The position numbers were made by a program, and so were the translations under genes. A stretch of 64,000 nt of DNA from Pseudoflavonifractor sp. AF19-9AC (lineage in GTDB: Bacteria > Bacillota > Clostridia > Oscillospirales > Oscillospiraceae). The stretch is from the NCBI RefSeq assembly GCF_003478995.1, contig NZ_QUGI01000004.1, forward strand, positions 170,507 through 234,506, read 5' to 3'. Shown piece after piece: positions 47,121 to 56,009 of this stretch; positions within the stretch are counted from its first letter, which is position 1; the number at the start of each line of letters is the position of its first letter. The notes beneath the pieces were generated by a model. It was not told where the DNA came from. It did not search any database and saw nothing but the letters and a program-made list of their open reading frames with translations.

Positions 47121-47156
47121 AAAAAACACACTCCCATGTCCGGGAGTGTGTTTTTT
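47121..47156 (-). terminator. terminator of spoIIM-xerD
   Basis: 15-bp stem AAAAAACACACTCCC with complement, 6-base loop and T-run; symmetrical enough to act in both directions. Confidence 0.92.
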
Positions 47157-47158
47157 CA

Positions 47159-48061
47159 TTATGCCCGAGGATGTGCCTTACGATAGACATCCTTGATTTT
47201 CTGATTCATCAAACGGGAATAGATCTGGGTGGAGGAAATGTCCGCATGGCCCAGCATCTCCTGAATGGAGCGCAGGTCCGCTCCATTCTCCAACAGGTGT
47301 GCGGCAAAGGAGTGGCGCAGGGTGTGCGGAGTAATGTCCTTCTTGATCCCTGCCTTCTCCTGGTAGTGCTTAATAAGCTTCCAGAAGCCCTGGCGGCTCA
47401 TCCGCTCTCCGCTCATATTCAGAAACAGTGCCGTCTCTTCCACCGACTCCACCAGCTGAGGACGAATGTTATGGACATACTCATTCAGAGCCCGAATGGC
47501 CGCCGGATAGAGGGGGATCATCCGCTCTTTGCCCTTGCTGTAGCATTTTAAAACGCCGCCAGGCAGATTTAAGTCGTCTACATCCAGAGCAATCAGTTCA
47601 CTGACCCGGATTCCGGTGGCGTACAGCAGCTCCAGCATAGCCCGGTCACGGTAGCCCTTCAGATCGGTGCACTCAGGCTGCTCCAAAAACAGCTCCACCT
47701 CTTTGCCGGTGAGCACCTGGGGCAGCTTCCGCTCCACTTTTACTGGAGTAATTCCCTTGGCCGGATTCCGGTCTGCCTTCCCCAACGTCATCAGGCAGTT
47801 GTAGAAGGATTTGATGGAGGCCACAGAGCGGGTCACCGTGGCAGGGGACTTCCCTCTTCTGGAGAGCTGATGGGTATAATCCTCCACATCCTGCGCCACT
47901 ACGTCCAGCAGGGCAATGTCGCGCTCTTCCATGGCATGGGCAAACTGGTGCACATCCCGCAAATAGGAGCTCACCGTATTCTCGGACGCCTTTTTTTCTG
48001 TTTTCAGGTATTCCTCATAGGCCTCAAATAAATCAGACACAGCCAACTCTCCCGGAATCAC
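47159..48061 (-). CDS. xerD: site-specific tyrosine recombinase XerD
   Basis: 300 aa, standard Xer length. Catalytic pieces are ATGIRVSELIAL (Arg), HTLRHSFAAHL (His-x-x-Arg) and GHADISSTQIYSRL with the nucleophilic Tyr. The gene is 3 bases after spoIIM, the same neighbourhood as Bacillus xerD (ripX), so this is the probable chromosome-dimer recombinase XerD acting at dif. Confidence 0.9.
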   Translation of the reverse strand: MIPGELAVSDLFEAYEEYLKTEKKASENTVSSYLRDVHQFAHAMEERDIALLDVVAQDVEDYTHQLSRRGKSPATVTRSVASIKSFYNCLMTLGKADRNPAKGITPVKVERKLPQVLTGKEVELFLEQPECTDLKGYRDRAMLELLYATGIRVSELIALDVDDLNLPGGVLKCYSKGKERMIPLYPAAIRALNEYVHNIRPQLVESVEETALFLNMSGERMSRQGFWKLIKHYQEKAGIKKDITPHTLRHSFAAHLLENGADLRSIQEMLGHADISSTQIYSRLMNQKIKDVYRKAHPRA

Positions 48062-48064
48062 AAA

Positions 48065-48688
48065 TTACAGCACTGCATGTGCCGCCGCCTTCAGTAAAAT
48101 CGGCACCACCACATATTCCAACGCACTGCAAATAAAAAACAACACACAACAAAGCCCATTCCGGGCCCAATAGACCATCTGACAAGCCGGAATCTCTGAG
48201 CGGCCCTCACCCAATCCACGGCGAATCAAGCTTTGCGCGTTGGACAGTCCCTGGGTGCCTGCCAGGAAAAAACCAGGTGCCCATAAAAGGGCCGGCAGTC
48301 CAAAGAGCACAAGGGCCGGCAGCAGGCCGGCACCGCCAAACACACGAAAAAAACAACCGACAGAAAAGGAAAAGAAAAAACCTTTGACTCCAAACAACAC
48401 CGGAAGGCCAACCACACCGATGGCTGTCACCCCCAGCACTACCGCAGCTAGAAAATACCGCATCTGTTCCCACAGCACAGGCCAGAAACTGCGCATCACG
48501 GTTCCCTCGGCTGCAAGAGTCAAATAATCACTCAGATAATTGCCCAGCTCCAGCGCGCCCTCTCCCTGCGCCAGACCGGCAAATATTCCGCCGACGATGC
48601 CGCCGCCCAAAAAGGCCGCGCCCAAAATCATCACAGAGGCCCCATGGCCCCACAGTATCGTCCATTTTTTTCTTACCCGCTTTCCCAT
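48065..48688 (-). CDS. spoIIM: stage II sporulation protein M
   Basis: 207 aa from the ATG at 48688 (TGAGGTG before it); the open frame reaches further, but that part is AT-rich leader. Several membrane segments: the opening ILWGHGASVMILGAAFLGGG is typical, followed by the SpoIIM core LVLFGLPALLWAPGFFLAGT. With SpoIID and SpoIIP it drives engulfment of the forespore by septal peptidoglycan hydrolysis. Next to xerD as in Bacillus. Confidence 0.88.
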   Translation of the reverse strand: MGKRVRKKWTILWGHGASVMILGAAFLGGGIVGGIFAGLAQGEGALELGNYLSDYLTLAAEGTVMRSFWPVLWEQMRYFLAAVVLGVTAIGVVGLPVLFGVKGFFFSFSVGCFFRVFGGAGLLPALVLFGLPALLWAPGFFLAGTQGLSNAQSLIRRGLGEGRSEIPACQMVYWARNGLCCVLFFICSALEYVVVPILLKAAAHAVL

Positions 48689-48888
48689 GGCTGTCACCTC
48701 AGTATCAACCTTATGAGAAGGGAGAAAAAAATAGACATGCACCACCGGCTTCGGCGAGTTTAAATGTCTAGTTTTAATATAGCTGTATCCGACACATTTC
48801 GCAAGTCTTTTTTGGAAATTTGTCCATATTTTTCTCGTTTCGTTATTTGTTATGTAAACCGTTTTATGTAAACTTTGTAACGTAATAA
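48689..48888 (-). other. AT-rich leader of spoIIM with tandem repeat
   Basis: TTATGTAAAC occurs twice, 14 bases apart (48850 and 48864), on plus. No sigma-A promoter stands out for spoIIM; a sigma-E promoter would be expected but I cannot define it. Confidence 0.3.
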
Positions 48889-48920
48889 GAAAACAGCCTC
48901 GGTCAATCGAGGCTATTTTC
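48889..48920 (-). terminator. terminator after SCIFF maturase gene
   Basis: GAAAACAGCCTCG pairs with CGAGGCTATTTTC (one mismatch), 6-base loop; T-rich on minus. Confidence 0.75.
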
Positions 48921-48969
48921 TCCAAATATTGTGTTTCAGATTCCAGTTCTCACCAGATCTTGTCTTTGC

Positions 48970-50391
48970 TTACATTTCACAGTTCTCGCAGTGATTACAG
49001 TCCGTATTATTACATTCTGTATCCTTCGCTTCCCCCATGCCTGCCGCAATAGCATTGAGCGCAATGGCACATTCCAGGCGCTTGCGCTCCATTTCACAGG
49101 CCACCTCGTTGGACTTTGTTATGTCGCCGTTGACAAGCAAATTGGAGGCAGAGCAGCCGCCGCTGCAGTAGAACCGAGCCCAGCACTTCTGGCAGGCCGG
49201 ACGAGTGTAAATGTTCTGCTTGGCAAATTCCCCGGAGATCTTCATATCAAAGCCATCCCGGAACACGTTCCCCATCCGGTACTCCTCCTTGCCCACAAAC
49301 TGGTGGCAGGGATAGATGTCACCGTCCGGAGTAATGGCCACATATTCACAGCCGGCGCCGCAACCCCTCAGGCGCTTGATAACGCAGGGACCCTGAGTCA
49401 GGTCTACATTGAAGTGGAAGAAATTGATGTCCTTCCGGCCCATCAGCTCCTTGGCCAGCTTCTCGTACTCCTCCTCTACCCTGGGCAGATCCTCCTCCTT
49501 GATGGCAAAGGGATCGTCCAGAGGTCCACTGGCGGGCTCTACCGAGACGTGGCGGAAGCCCAGCGAGGCCATATGCATTACATCTTCAGAGAAGTCCAGA
49601 TTTTCCCGGGTAAAGGTACCGCGCACATAGTAGTCCTTAGTTCCCCGTCCGGATACCAGCTTCTGGAATTTGGGGACAATGACCTCATAGCTGCCCTTGC
49701 CGTTCACAGTGGGACGCATGTGATCATTGACCTCCTGACGTCCATCCAGGGAGAGCACCACATTGGACATCTCCCGGTTGATGTACTCAATGTTCTCGTC
49801 GTTGAGCAGCACGCCGTTGGTTGTGATTGTAAAGCGGAACTGCTTGTCATATTTTTCTTCCAGAGACCGGGCGTACTCCACAGTGGCCTTTACCGTGTCC
49901 ATCGCCATCAGGGGCTCCCCGCCGAAGAAGTCCACTTCAATGTTGCGCCGCTTGCCGGACTTGGCAATCACCCAGTCAATGGCCCGCTTGGCGGTCTCCA
50001 CATCCATGGTCATACGGCAGCCAGTGCCGAAATCGCCGGTAGAGGCGAAGCAATAGCGGCAGCGCAGATTGCAGTCATGGGAGACATGGAGGCAGAGTGC
50101 CTTGACCACCGCCTGTCGGGGTAGCTCCATGGCCTTCTCCACGTCCACATAATCGTCATCGGTAAAGAGCAGGCCCTGCTCCTGAAGCTCCCGCAGCTCC
50201 TGCCAGGCCTCCTCCAGCTCGCTCCGGTCATACTGGGACAGTTTCTTCGCCAGCTCCTCCGGCAGCTTCTCCCCCAGCGGGCCCTCCGCCGCGGACAACA
50301 GATCATAGCTCAGCTTGTCCAGCACGTGCACTGCACCGCTGTTCACGTCGGCCGCCAGGTACTGGCCCAGCGCCGTAAAGGTATGTACCAT
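48970..50391 (-). CDS. scfB: radical SAM/SPASM maturase of the SCIFF peptide
   Basis: 473 aa from the ATG at 50391; the opening MVHTFTALGQYLAADVNSGA matches the family's usual start. Peptide-binding (RRE-like) N-terminus, radical-SAM motif CNLRCRYC at ~115, then SPASM cysteines including CGAGC and the late CQKCWARFYCSGGC. Ends in a Cys-rich tail (CNNTDCNHCENC). It forms Cys-to-Thr/alpha-carbon thioether links in the SCIFF peptide encoded just upstream. Confidence 0.95.
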   Translation of the reverse strand: MVHTFTALGQYLAADVNSGAVHVLDKLSYDLLSAAEGPLGEKLPEELAKKLSQYDRSELEEAWQELRELQEQGLLFTDDDYVDVEKAMELPRQAVVKALCLHVSHDCNLRCRYCFASTGDFGTGCRMTMDVETAKRAIDWVIAKSGKRRNIEVDFFGGEPLMAMDTVKATVEYARSLEEKYDKQFRFTITTNGVLLNDENIEYINREMSNVVLSLDGRQEVNDHMRPTVNGKGSYEVIVPKFQKLVSGRGTKDYYVRGTFTRENLDFSEDVMHMASLGFRHVSVEPASGPLDDPFAIKEEDLPRVEEEYEKLAKELMGRKDINFFHFNVDLTQGPCVIKRLRGCGAGCEYVAITPDGDIYPCHQFVGKEEYRMGNVFRDGFDMKISGEFAKQNIYTRPACQKCWARFYCSGGCSASNLLVNGDITKSNEVACEMERKRLECAIALNAIAAGMGEAKDTECNNTDCNHCENCEM

Positions 50392-50455
50392 CTTCCGTTT
50401 CCATTCCTTTCTTGTTCCTCTCACCCCCACTAGAAGGGCAAGGTATGCAGACATG

Positions 50456-50480
50456 AAAAAGGGCAGGCTCACGCCCACCC
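50456..50480 (-). terminator. partial terminator between SCIFF peptide and maturase
   Basis: GGGTGGGC pairs with GCCTGCCC (two G-T pairs), 4-base loop, five T. Read-through would give less maturase than peptide mRNA. Confidence 0.65.
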
Positions 50481-50503
50481 TCATTCACATGCCGAAGATT
50501 TGC

Positions 50504-50644
50504 TTACTTATTCTCGCACTTCTGGTTGGCCACAGTGCAGGAAGTCTTGCAAGCGGACTGGCAGGAAGTCTGGCACTCGCCGCAGCCGCCCTTGGCAGCG
50601 CTGGCCTTCAGAGTAGCACCGCTCAGAGTCTGAATGTGTTTCAT
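50504..50644 (-). CDS. scfA: SCIFF precursor peptide (six cysteines)
   Basis: 46 aa from the ATG at 50644 with AAGGAGAG before it. Starts MKHIQTLSGATLKASA and has six Cys in the second half (CGECQTSCQSACKTSC then one more). This is the SCIFF (six cysteines in forty-five residues) RiPP precursor nearly universal in Clostridia. Its biological function is unknown. Own promoter overlaps the 3' end of the TIGR04086-type gene. Confidence 0.96.
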   Translation of the reverse strand: MKHIQTLSGATLKASAAKGGCGECQTSCQSACKTSCTVANQKCENK

Positions 50645-50698
50645 GGGTATCTCTCCTTCTGCATCACAGGGCTTGGTCGCCCCATAAAAGTTTGATTT

Positions 50699-50727
50699 AT
50701 TATAACACAGTTTTTCGCCCATTTCAA
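50699..50727 (-). promoter_or_regulatory. sigma-A promoter for scfA-scfB
   Basis: On minus: TTGAAA (50722-50727), 17-bp spacer, TATAAT (50699-50704). Confidence 0.85.
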
Positions 50728-51153
50728 TCATCTTCTGTGCTTTTTCTTTGGAGCCCCCCGCCCCAGCAATCCAGCCAGCCCGCCGCCGCATAAACAGGCG
50801 CACAGAACCCCCACCCCGCCATGCTCGATGCTGGCTGTGTCAAAGGCCAGAAAACCAGCCGTCAGCAGCAGCAGGAACAGGATGCCCCCTACCGCGAGGC
50901 CAACCAGCAGGGTTCTCACGCCGATGCGCCGCACCGCCACCATGCCGCCCACCAGGGCTCCAGCCACACAGGAGGCCAATACAGCGCCCTCCATCCAGCG
51001 CTCCCGCAGCACACCGGCCGACACCATCACCGCACACAGAAGCAGGGTCAAAATGGACACCAATCCTGCGGCCACACCGCCCTTGAGCAGCTCGCACATG
51101 GCATTGACCCACTGATTTTCCGACTCAGGACGCCGCTTCTCCCGCCTTTTCAT
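50728..51153 (-). CDS. TIGR04086-like membrane protein
   Basis: 141 aa. Charged N-terminus, then four hydrophobic segments (~24-46, 55-73, 79-100, 108-130) and a basic tail KKKHRR. This matches a small membrane family (TIGR04086) commonly found directly upstream of the SCIFF gene. Function unknown. Its GGGAGGG ribosome binding site lies in the 3' arm of a large hairpin. Confidence 0.8.
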   Translation of the reverse strand: MKRREKRRPESENQWVNAMCELLKGGVAAGLVSILTLLLCAVMVSAGVLRERWMEGAVLASCVAGALVGGMVAVRRIGVRTLLVGLAVGGILFLLLLTAGFLAFDTASIEHGGVGVLCACLCGGGLAGLLGRGAPKKKHRR

Positions 51154-51155
51154 GA

Positions 51156-51205
51156 CAATACCCTCCCCGATGGTTTCTACAGAAACCTATGCGGGAAGGG
51201 TATTG
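51156..51205 (-). promoter_or_regulatory. 50-base hairpin covering the TIGR04086-type gene's ribosome binding site
   Basis: On minus the arms CAATACCCTTCCCG ... GGTTTCT and AGAAACC ... CGGGGAGGGTATTG pair almost completely. The 3' arm contains GGGAGGG, two bases before the ATG region. No T-run, so translational control is likelier than termination. Confidence 0.65.
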
Positions 51206-51226
51206 GTCATGCTATCTTTTTGTGTC

Positions 51227-51511
51227 TTATTTCTTGCCAGCTTCCTGGCCATTCTTGCTGGAAACGGCCCACTTGGTCAGCTCAATCCGGACCCGGTCGG
51301 CACCGGTCTCAATCACAATGGTGCTGTCCTTCACGGCGCACACAGTGCCGGTAATGCCGCCAATGCTGGTAATCTCATCCCCAACAGTCAGAGAATTTCT
51401 CAGGTTCTCTGCTTCCTTCTTCCGCTTGTTCTCCGGACGAATCATGAAGAAGTAGAGCAAGCCAAACATGAGGACGAGCAGAATAATACTTTCCAAAATT
51501 GTTCCCTCCAA
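51227..51511 (-). CDS. yajC: preprotein translocase subunit YajC
   Basis: 94 aa. One N-terminal membrane helix (IILLVLMFGLLYFFMI), then MIRPENKRKKE and the cytosolic domain with LTVGDEITSIGGITGTV. Auxiliary subunit of SecDF. Downstream of tgt, as in many bacteria where the order is tgt-yajC-secDF; secDF is not adjacent here. Confidence 0.95.
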   Translation of the reverse strand: MEGTILESIILLVLMFGLLYFFMIRPENKRKKEAENLRNSLTVGDEITSIGGITGTVCAVKDSTIVIETGADRVRIELTKWAVSSKNGQEAGKK

Positions 51512-51608
51512 CGTAATCTATCAGCCGTTGCACGACGTAATGTTTATTATAGCGGGTTCTCTTTGCCTTGACAAGTGTTTTTCAAAATTTCCCTATGCCT
51601 GATTCCCA

Positions 51609-52754
51609 TTATGTCTCGTTTCCCCGGGCCGGACGGTCCAGAATCGGAGCATATTTTCTGCGAAACTCCTCAAACGTACCCTCATCCAGGGCTGCACGGA
51701 TCCGCACCATCAGTTCATTGTAGAAATGAAGGTTATGCAGCACCGCCAGACGCATGGCCAGCATCTCCCCCGCCACAAACAGGTGGCGCAGATAGGCCCG
51801 GGAGAAGGAGGCACAGGCAGGGCAGGTGCAGCCCGGGTCAATGGGCCGCTGATCCAGCTTATACTTTTCATTTTTGATATTGATGGTCCCGGACCAGGTG
51901 TACAACTTGCCGTGTCGGGCATTGCGCGCCGGCATCACGCAGTCAAAAAAGTCCACGCCCCGGGCTACGCCCTCGATAATATTGCTGGGTGTACCCACCC
52001 CCATCAGATATCTGGGCTTGTCCTTGGGCATGTAGGGCTCCACCACATCAATGATGTCATACATCACCTGGGTGGGCTCCCCCACCGCCAGTCCGCCGAT
52101 GGCGTATCCATCACAGTCCAGCTTGGCAATTTCCTGCATGTGCCAAATCCGCACCTCAGGATAGGTACCGCCCTGGTTGATGCCAAAGAGCATCTGCCCA
52201 GGATTGACACAGTCGGGCTGCTCCATCAGGCGGCGGTGCTCCGTCACACAGCGCTCCAGCCAGCGGACCGTGCGCTCACAGGACTGCTGCACATAGGGCA
52301 GCGGAGCCGGGTTCTCAATGCACTCGTCAAAGGCCATAGCTACATCGCTGCCCAAATTGGCCTGGATACGCATGGACTCCTCCGGTCCCATAAAAATCCG
52401 CCGTCCATCAATGTGTGAGGCGAAGGTGACGCCTTCCTCCTTGATCTTCCGCAGGCCGGACAAGGAAAAGACCTGAAACCCACCGCTGTCGGTGAGAATA
52501 GGGCCGTCCCAGTCCATAAAGCGGTGCAGCCCGCCCAGTTCCCGCACCGTCTCATCTCCGGGCCGGAGGTGCAGGTGGTAGGTGTTAGACAGTTCAATCT
52601 GACAGCCAATCTCCTTCAGGTCGTGGGCAGACACCGCCCCCTTAATGACTCCCTGGGTCCCTACATTCATAAAGACCGGAGTCTGTGCCGTTCCATGAGG
52701 GCAGGTAAAAACGCCTCTTCTTGCTTTTCCCTCTTGCTTGATCACTTCAAACAC
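51609..52754 (-). CDS. tgt: tRNA-guanine transglycosylase
   Basis: 381 aa from a GTG at 52754 (GAGG upstream). Active-site Asp in DSGGFQVFSL, second Asp in FFDCVMPARNARHG, and zinc ligands CTCPAC ... H near 310-345. Inserts preQ1 at position 34 of queuosine tRNAs. queA, the next enzyme of the pathway, is at the right end of this window. Confidence 0.96.
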   Translation of the reverse strand: MFEVIKQEGKARRGVFTCPHGTAQTPVFMNVGTQGVIKGAVSAHDLKEIGCQIELSNTYHLHLRPGDETVRELGGLHRFMDWDGPILTDSGGFQVFSLSGLRKIKEEGVTFASHIDGRRIFMGPEESMRIQANLGSDVAMAFDECIENPAPLPYVQQSCERTVRWLERCVTEHRRLMEQPDCVNPGQMLFGINQGGTYPEVRIWHMQEIAKLDCDGYAIGGLAVGEPTQVMYDIIDVVEPYMPKDKPRYLMGVGTPSNIIEGVARGVDFFDCVMPARNARHGKLYTWSGTINIKNEKYKLDQRPIDPGCTCPACASFSRAYLRHLFVAGEMLAMRLAVLHNLHFYNELMVRIRAALDEGTFEEFRRKYAPILDRPARGNET

Positions 52755-52811
52755 AGGCAGATTCCTCTTCTTTCTTTGTTCTTCTGTTCATTTAAAAACG
52801 TGTATTCTTAA

Positions 52812-53552
52812 TCAAAAGCCTCCCAGCTCCCGGATCACCGCCGAGGCCAATACCAGCCCCGCCGCGGCGGGCACAAAGGATACAGAGCCCGGAGTGGAGC
52901 GTCGACCGGGCTCGCCCGGCCTCGTCCCCTCTCCCGCCGGTGCCTCTGCCGGAATCTCTCCCAGAAGGGGCATAGGTTCCTCCGTGGAGTATACCACCTT
53001 CAAATGGTTGATCCCACGGCGGCGCAGTTCCTTGCGCATCACGCGCGCCAAAGGACATCCCTGGGTTTTACTGATATCCGTCACCACAAAGGCGGTTGGA
53101 TCAATCTTGTTTCCGGAGCCCATGGCACTGATCAACTTCACCTGCAAGTCCGTACACCGCTGGGCCAAGTCCAGCTTGGCCGCCACCGTGTCGATGGCAT
53201 CCACCACATAATCATACTGGGTCAGATCCACGGTTCCGCCATTTTCCGGAAGATAGAACATCCGAATGGCTTGCACCTCACATTGGGGGTTAATATCCCG
53301 AACTCTCTGGGCCATCACTTCTGCTTTGGGCTGTCCCAAGGTGGAATGAAGCGCGGCAATCTGACGGTTCAGGTTGCTTTCCGATACGGTGTCATCGTCA
53401 TATAGGTGTAAAGTGCCAACGCCTGCGCGTGCAAGCGCCTCAACGCAAAATCCGCCTACACCCCCCACACCGAACACCGCCACTTTGGCTCTGGCCAGTC
53501 GTTCTAGGGGCTCGTCCCCAACCAGAAGTCTGGTCCGTGAAAATTGGTCCAT
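52812..53552 (-). CDS. tcdA: tRNA threonylcarbamoyladenosine dehydratase (TcdA/ThiF family)
   Basis: 246 aa. E1-like fold: FGVGGVGGFCVEALARAGVG nucleotide loop, DTVSESNLNRQ, and DYVVDAIDTVAAK. TcdA cyclises t6A37 to ct6A in tRNAs. The N-terminal FSRTRLLVG is typical. It lies upstream of tgt, another tRNA modification gene. Confidence 0.9.
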   Translation of the reverse strand: MDQFSRTRLLVGDEPLERLARAKVAVFGVGGVGGFCVEALARAGVGTLHLYDDDTVSESNLNRQIAALHSTLGQPKAEVMAQRVRDINPQCEVQAIRMFYLPENGGTVDLTQYDYVVDAIDTVAAKLDLAQRCTDLQVKLISAMGSGNKIDPTAFVVTDISKTQGCPLARVMRKELRRRGINHLKVVYSTEEPMPLLGEIPAEAPAGEGTRPGEPGRRSTPGSVSFVPAAAGLVLASAVIRELGGF

Positions 53553-53717
53553 TCCTCGCTCCTTCTCTTACAAATAATTCCAATTCCTTATTGTAAAGTG
53601 TTTTTACTTTTCATCAAAATTCCAGGTGCAGCCGCATGCCTCTCTCTGGTATCCGTCACATAGAATTCTATATTCCTGGAAATGCTAACCGGCAAGCAAA
53701 ACAGAAAGGATACTATC

Positions 53718-53900
53718 ATGAGCTTAATTGCCTGCACAGACCCCTGTGTCTACCAAAAGGATGGCTACTGCTCCCTCTCCCGTGCCGCCTCCGCAGGCTG
53801 CCCGGGTAAGAGCGGCTGCGTCCATTTCGTACCTGCCCAGCATTCCCCCGCCTCAAAGCAGAGCAGCCAGAGCCTCCCGAATGTTGGCCACGCGGATTAA
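53718..53900 (+). CDS. small Cys-rich protein convergent with radA
   Basis: 60 aa. AAAGGAT precedes the ATG at 53718. Six Cys in the first 37 residues: ACTDPCVYQKDGYCSLSRA, then AGCPGKSGCVHF. The spacing suggests a metal (zinc or iron-sulfur) site. Similar short proteins are misnamed hydroxymyristoyl-ACP dehydratase in clostridial genomes. Its last ~16 codons overlap the 3' end of radA on the other strand. Confidence 0.6.
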   Translation: MSLIACTDPCVYQKDGYCSLSRAASAGCPGKSGCVHFVPAQHSPASKQSSQSLPNVGHAD

Positions 53901-55226
53901 CTCCAACCCCTCAGGTGCCGCCAGCTTGCCCTGGATCCGTTTGGGGATGAGACATTTGGTAAAGCCCAGGCGCTGCACTTCAGCCAGGCGCTGTCCCAGC
54001 GCGTTGACGGTACGCAGTTCCCCGGTGAGGCCCACCTCACCGATGGCGGCCAGGTCATGGGGCACCGGCTTGTCCCGAAAGCTGGAGGCCAGAGCCAGAA
54101 CCGCCGCCAAGTCGGCAGCCGGCTCGTCCAGATAGAGTCCTCCGATGACATTGAGGTAGGCGTCGCAGTTCCCCACCAAGAGCCCCCCTCGCTTTTCCAG
54201 CACAGCCAGCAGCAGCATGGAGCGGCTGTAATCAAAGCCGTTGCTCACTCGTCTGGGGTTGCCCAGACTGCTGGGGACCACCAGGGCCTGAATTTCCGCC
54301 AGGACCGGTCGTACCCCCTCCATGACGCAGGTGACACAGGTACCCGGGGCGTCCTGCGGCCGCCCAGCCAAAAGGGCCTCCGAGGGGTTTGGCACCTCAG
54401 CCAGCCCCTCGTCCGCCATCTCAAACACACCAATTTCATTGGTGGCACCAAACCGGTTTTTGGCCGCCCGAAGAATCCGGTAGGCCATGTGCCGTTCTCC
54501 CTCGAAGTACAGCACACAGTCCACCATGTGCTCCAGCACCTTAGGGCCAGCAATGGAGCCCTCCTTATTCACGTGTCCAATGACGAAGACAGTCACGCCC
54601 TCCCCTTTGGCCAGCTGCATCAGGGCCATAGTGCACTCCTTCACCTGGCTGATGCTCCCCGGCGGAGAGGTACTGTCGGGATGATACAGCGTCTGGATAG
54701 AGTCCACAATCAGTACATCCGGCTGCTGCTCGTGTACCGCGTCCACCAGGTTCTCCAGGTTGGTCTCCGCCAGAAGATAAAGCCCCTGGCCGCTCACCTT
54801 CAGCCGCTCGGCACGCAACTTGATCTGTCGTTCCGACTCCTCGCCGGATACATATAAGACCTTGGCAAACCGGCACAGATTGTCACAGATCTGGAGCATC
54901 AAAGTGGATTTTCCGATGCCGGGAGCACCGCCCACCAGCACCAGGGAACCCTTGACCGCGCCGCCGCCCAACACCAGGTCCAGCTCCCCCATACCGGTGG
55001 AAAAGCGCAGTTCATCCGTCGTCTCAATTTCCTTCATGGCCTTGGGGCGATTGACCGCCACCCCAAGGGCAGAGCCCCGCCCCGCCGGAGAGGCGCTTTT
55101 CTTCACGCTCCTCTCCTGAGGCTGCTCCACAATGGTATTCCAGGCTCCGCACGCCGGGCATTTTCCCTGCCATTTGGGCAGTTCGTTGCCGCACTGCGTA
55201 CAATAAAACAACGTTTTCGCCTTCAT
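53853..55226 (-). CDS. radA: DNA repair protein RadA
   Basis: 457 aa. N-terminal zinc finger (CTQCGNELPKWQGKCPACG), RecA-like core with Walker A GGAPGIGKST and the RadA KNRFG motif, then a Lon-protease-like C-terminal domain. It is a branch-migration helicase in recombination and repair. Start ATG at 55226 follows AAGGAA. Confidence 0.96.
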   Translation of the reverse strand: MKAKTLFYCTQCGNELPKWQGKCPACGAWNTIVEQPQERSVKKSASPAGRGSALGVAVNRPKAMKEIETTDELRFSTGMGELDLVLGGGAVKGSLVLVGGAPGIGKSTLMLQICDNLCRFAKVLYVSGEESERQIKLRAERLKVSGQGLYLLAETNLENLVDAVHEQQPDVLIVDSIQTLYHPDSTSPPGSISQVKECTMALMQLAKGEGVTVFVIGHVNKEGSIAGPKVLEHMVDCVLYFEGERHMAYRILRAAKNRFGATNEIGVFEMADEGLAEVPNPSEALLAGRPQDAPGTCVTCVMEGVRPVLAEIQALVVPSSLGNPRRVSNGFDYSRSMLLLAVLEKRGGLLVGNCDAYLNVIGGLYLDEPAADLAAVLALASSFRDKPVPHDLAAIGEVGLTGELRTVNALGQRLAEVQRLGFTKCLIPKRIQGKLAAPEGLELIRVANIREALAALL

Positions 55227-55298
55227 GTTTCCTTCCTCATTGGCAAAAAAGATTGCTGTTATTGTACCAGAGTCCGACGGAAAAGTAAATATCCGCCG

Positions 55299-56009
55299 TC
55301 ACGCCTCATAGTTTAGCCATGCAGCCACCAGGACTGCGGCCAGTTTCTTCTGGTAACTGCTGTCCAGCAGCTTTGCCTCCTCCTCTGGATTGGTGAGAAA
55401 GCCACACTCCACCAGAACAGCAGGACAGGAGATATGATTCATCAAATAGACACTGTCCGGAATTTGTTTCTCCTTCCGCGTGTTGTCCGGCTGAATAGTC
55501 ATTTGTATGGCGTTCTGAATGCTGGCCGCCAGCTGCCGTGAGCCCTCTTCCAGGCCATAAAAGGCTTGGGCCCCGTGGTACCGCCCGTCAGAAAAGGTAT
55601 TCTGGTGGATGCTAAGCAGCACAGCCCGATCCACCGCCTCAATAGCCTTCACCCGATTTTTTAAATCGGACACCTTTTTTTCCCGCAGTGTCACCGCATC
55701 GTCATCGTGAAGGGACACATCCTCATCCCGCAGAAGGACCGGCGCAATCCCATATAGGCCAAACAGGTCATCCATCTCTTGCACAATCGCCAAATTGATC
55801 TGACTCTCCGGAACTCCGGACAGAGAGACGGCTCCTCCATCCTCTCCGCCATGCCCCGCATCCAGAACCAGCGTCTCCGCCCGACCGACGATTACCGGCT
55901 CCACCGCCGGTGTGCTCTGACTGGCGTACCATCTCAGGGTTTGGGCCATTAAAACCACCAATAACACAAACATTGCCAACAATCCAATCCCACGACGCAC
56001 CTTCCACAC
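55299..56009 (-). CDS. cwlD: N-acetylmuramoyl-L-alanine amidase, CwlD-like
   Basis: 236 aa. N-terminal membrane anchor/signal (LLAMFVLLVVLM). Amidase_3 motifs: LVLDAGHGGEDGGA (zinc His), VLLSIHQNTF (His), and PAVLVECGFLTNPEEE (catalytic Glu). Length and signal fit CwlD, which with PdaA forms muramic-delta-lactam in spore cortex. Divergent from the cotJ genes, so mother-cell expression is likely. Confidence 0.85.
   Translation of the reverse strand: MWKVRRGIGLLAMFVLLVVLMAQTLRWYASQSTPAVEPVIVGRAETLVLDAGHGGEDGGAVSLSGVPESQINLAIVQEMDDLFGLYGIAPVLLRDEDVSLHDDDAVTLREKKVSDLKNRVKAIEAVDRAVLLSIHQNTFSDGRYHGAQAFYGLEEGSRQLAASIQNAIQMTIQPDNTRKEKQIPDSVYLMNHISCPAVLVECGFLTNPEEEAKLLDSSYQKKLAAVLVAAWLNYEA

Noticed and set aside
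48850..48874. Tandem TTATGTAAAC as a dif site
   Set aside because: It matches the XerD arm of Bacillus dif, but the second arm and 6-bp centre are missing on both sides, so it is only a direct repeat.
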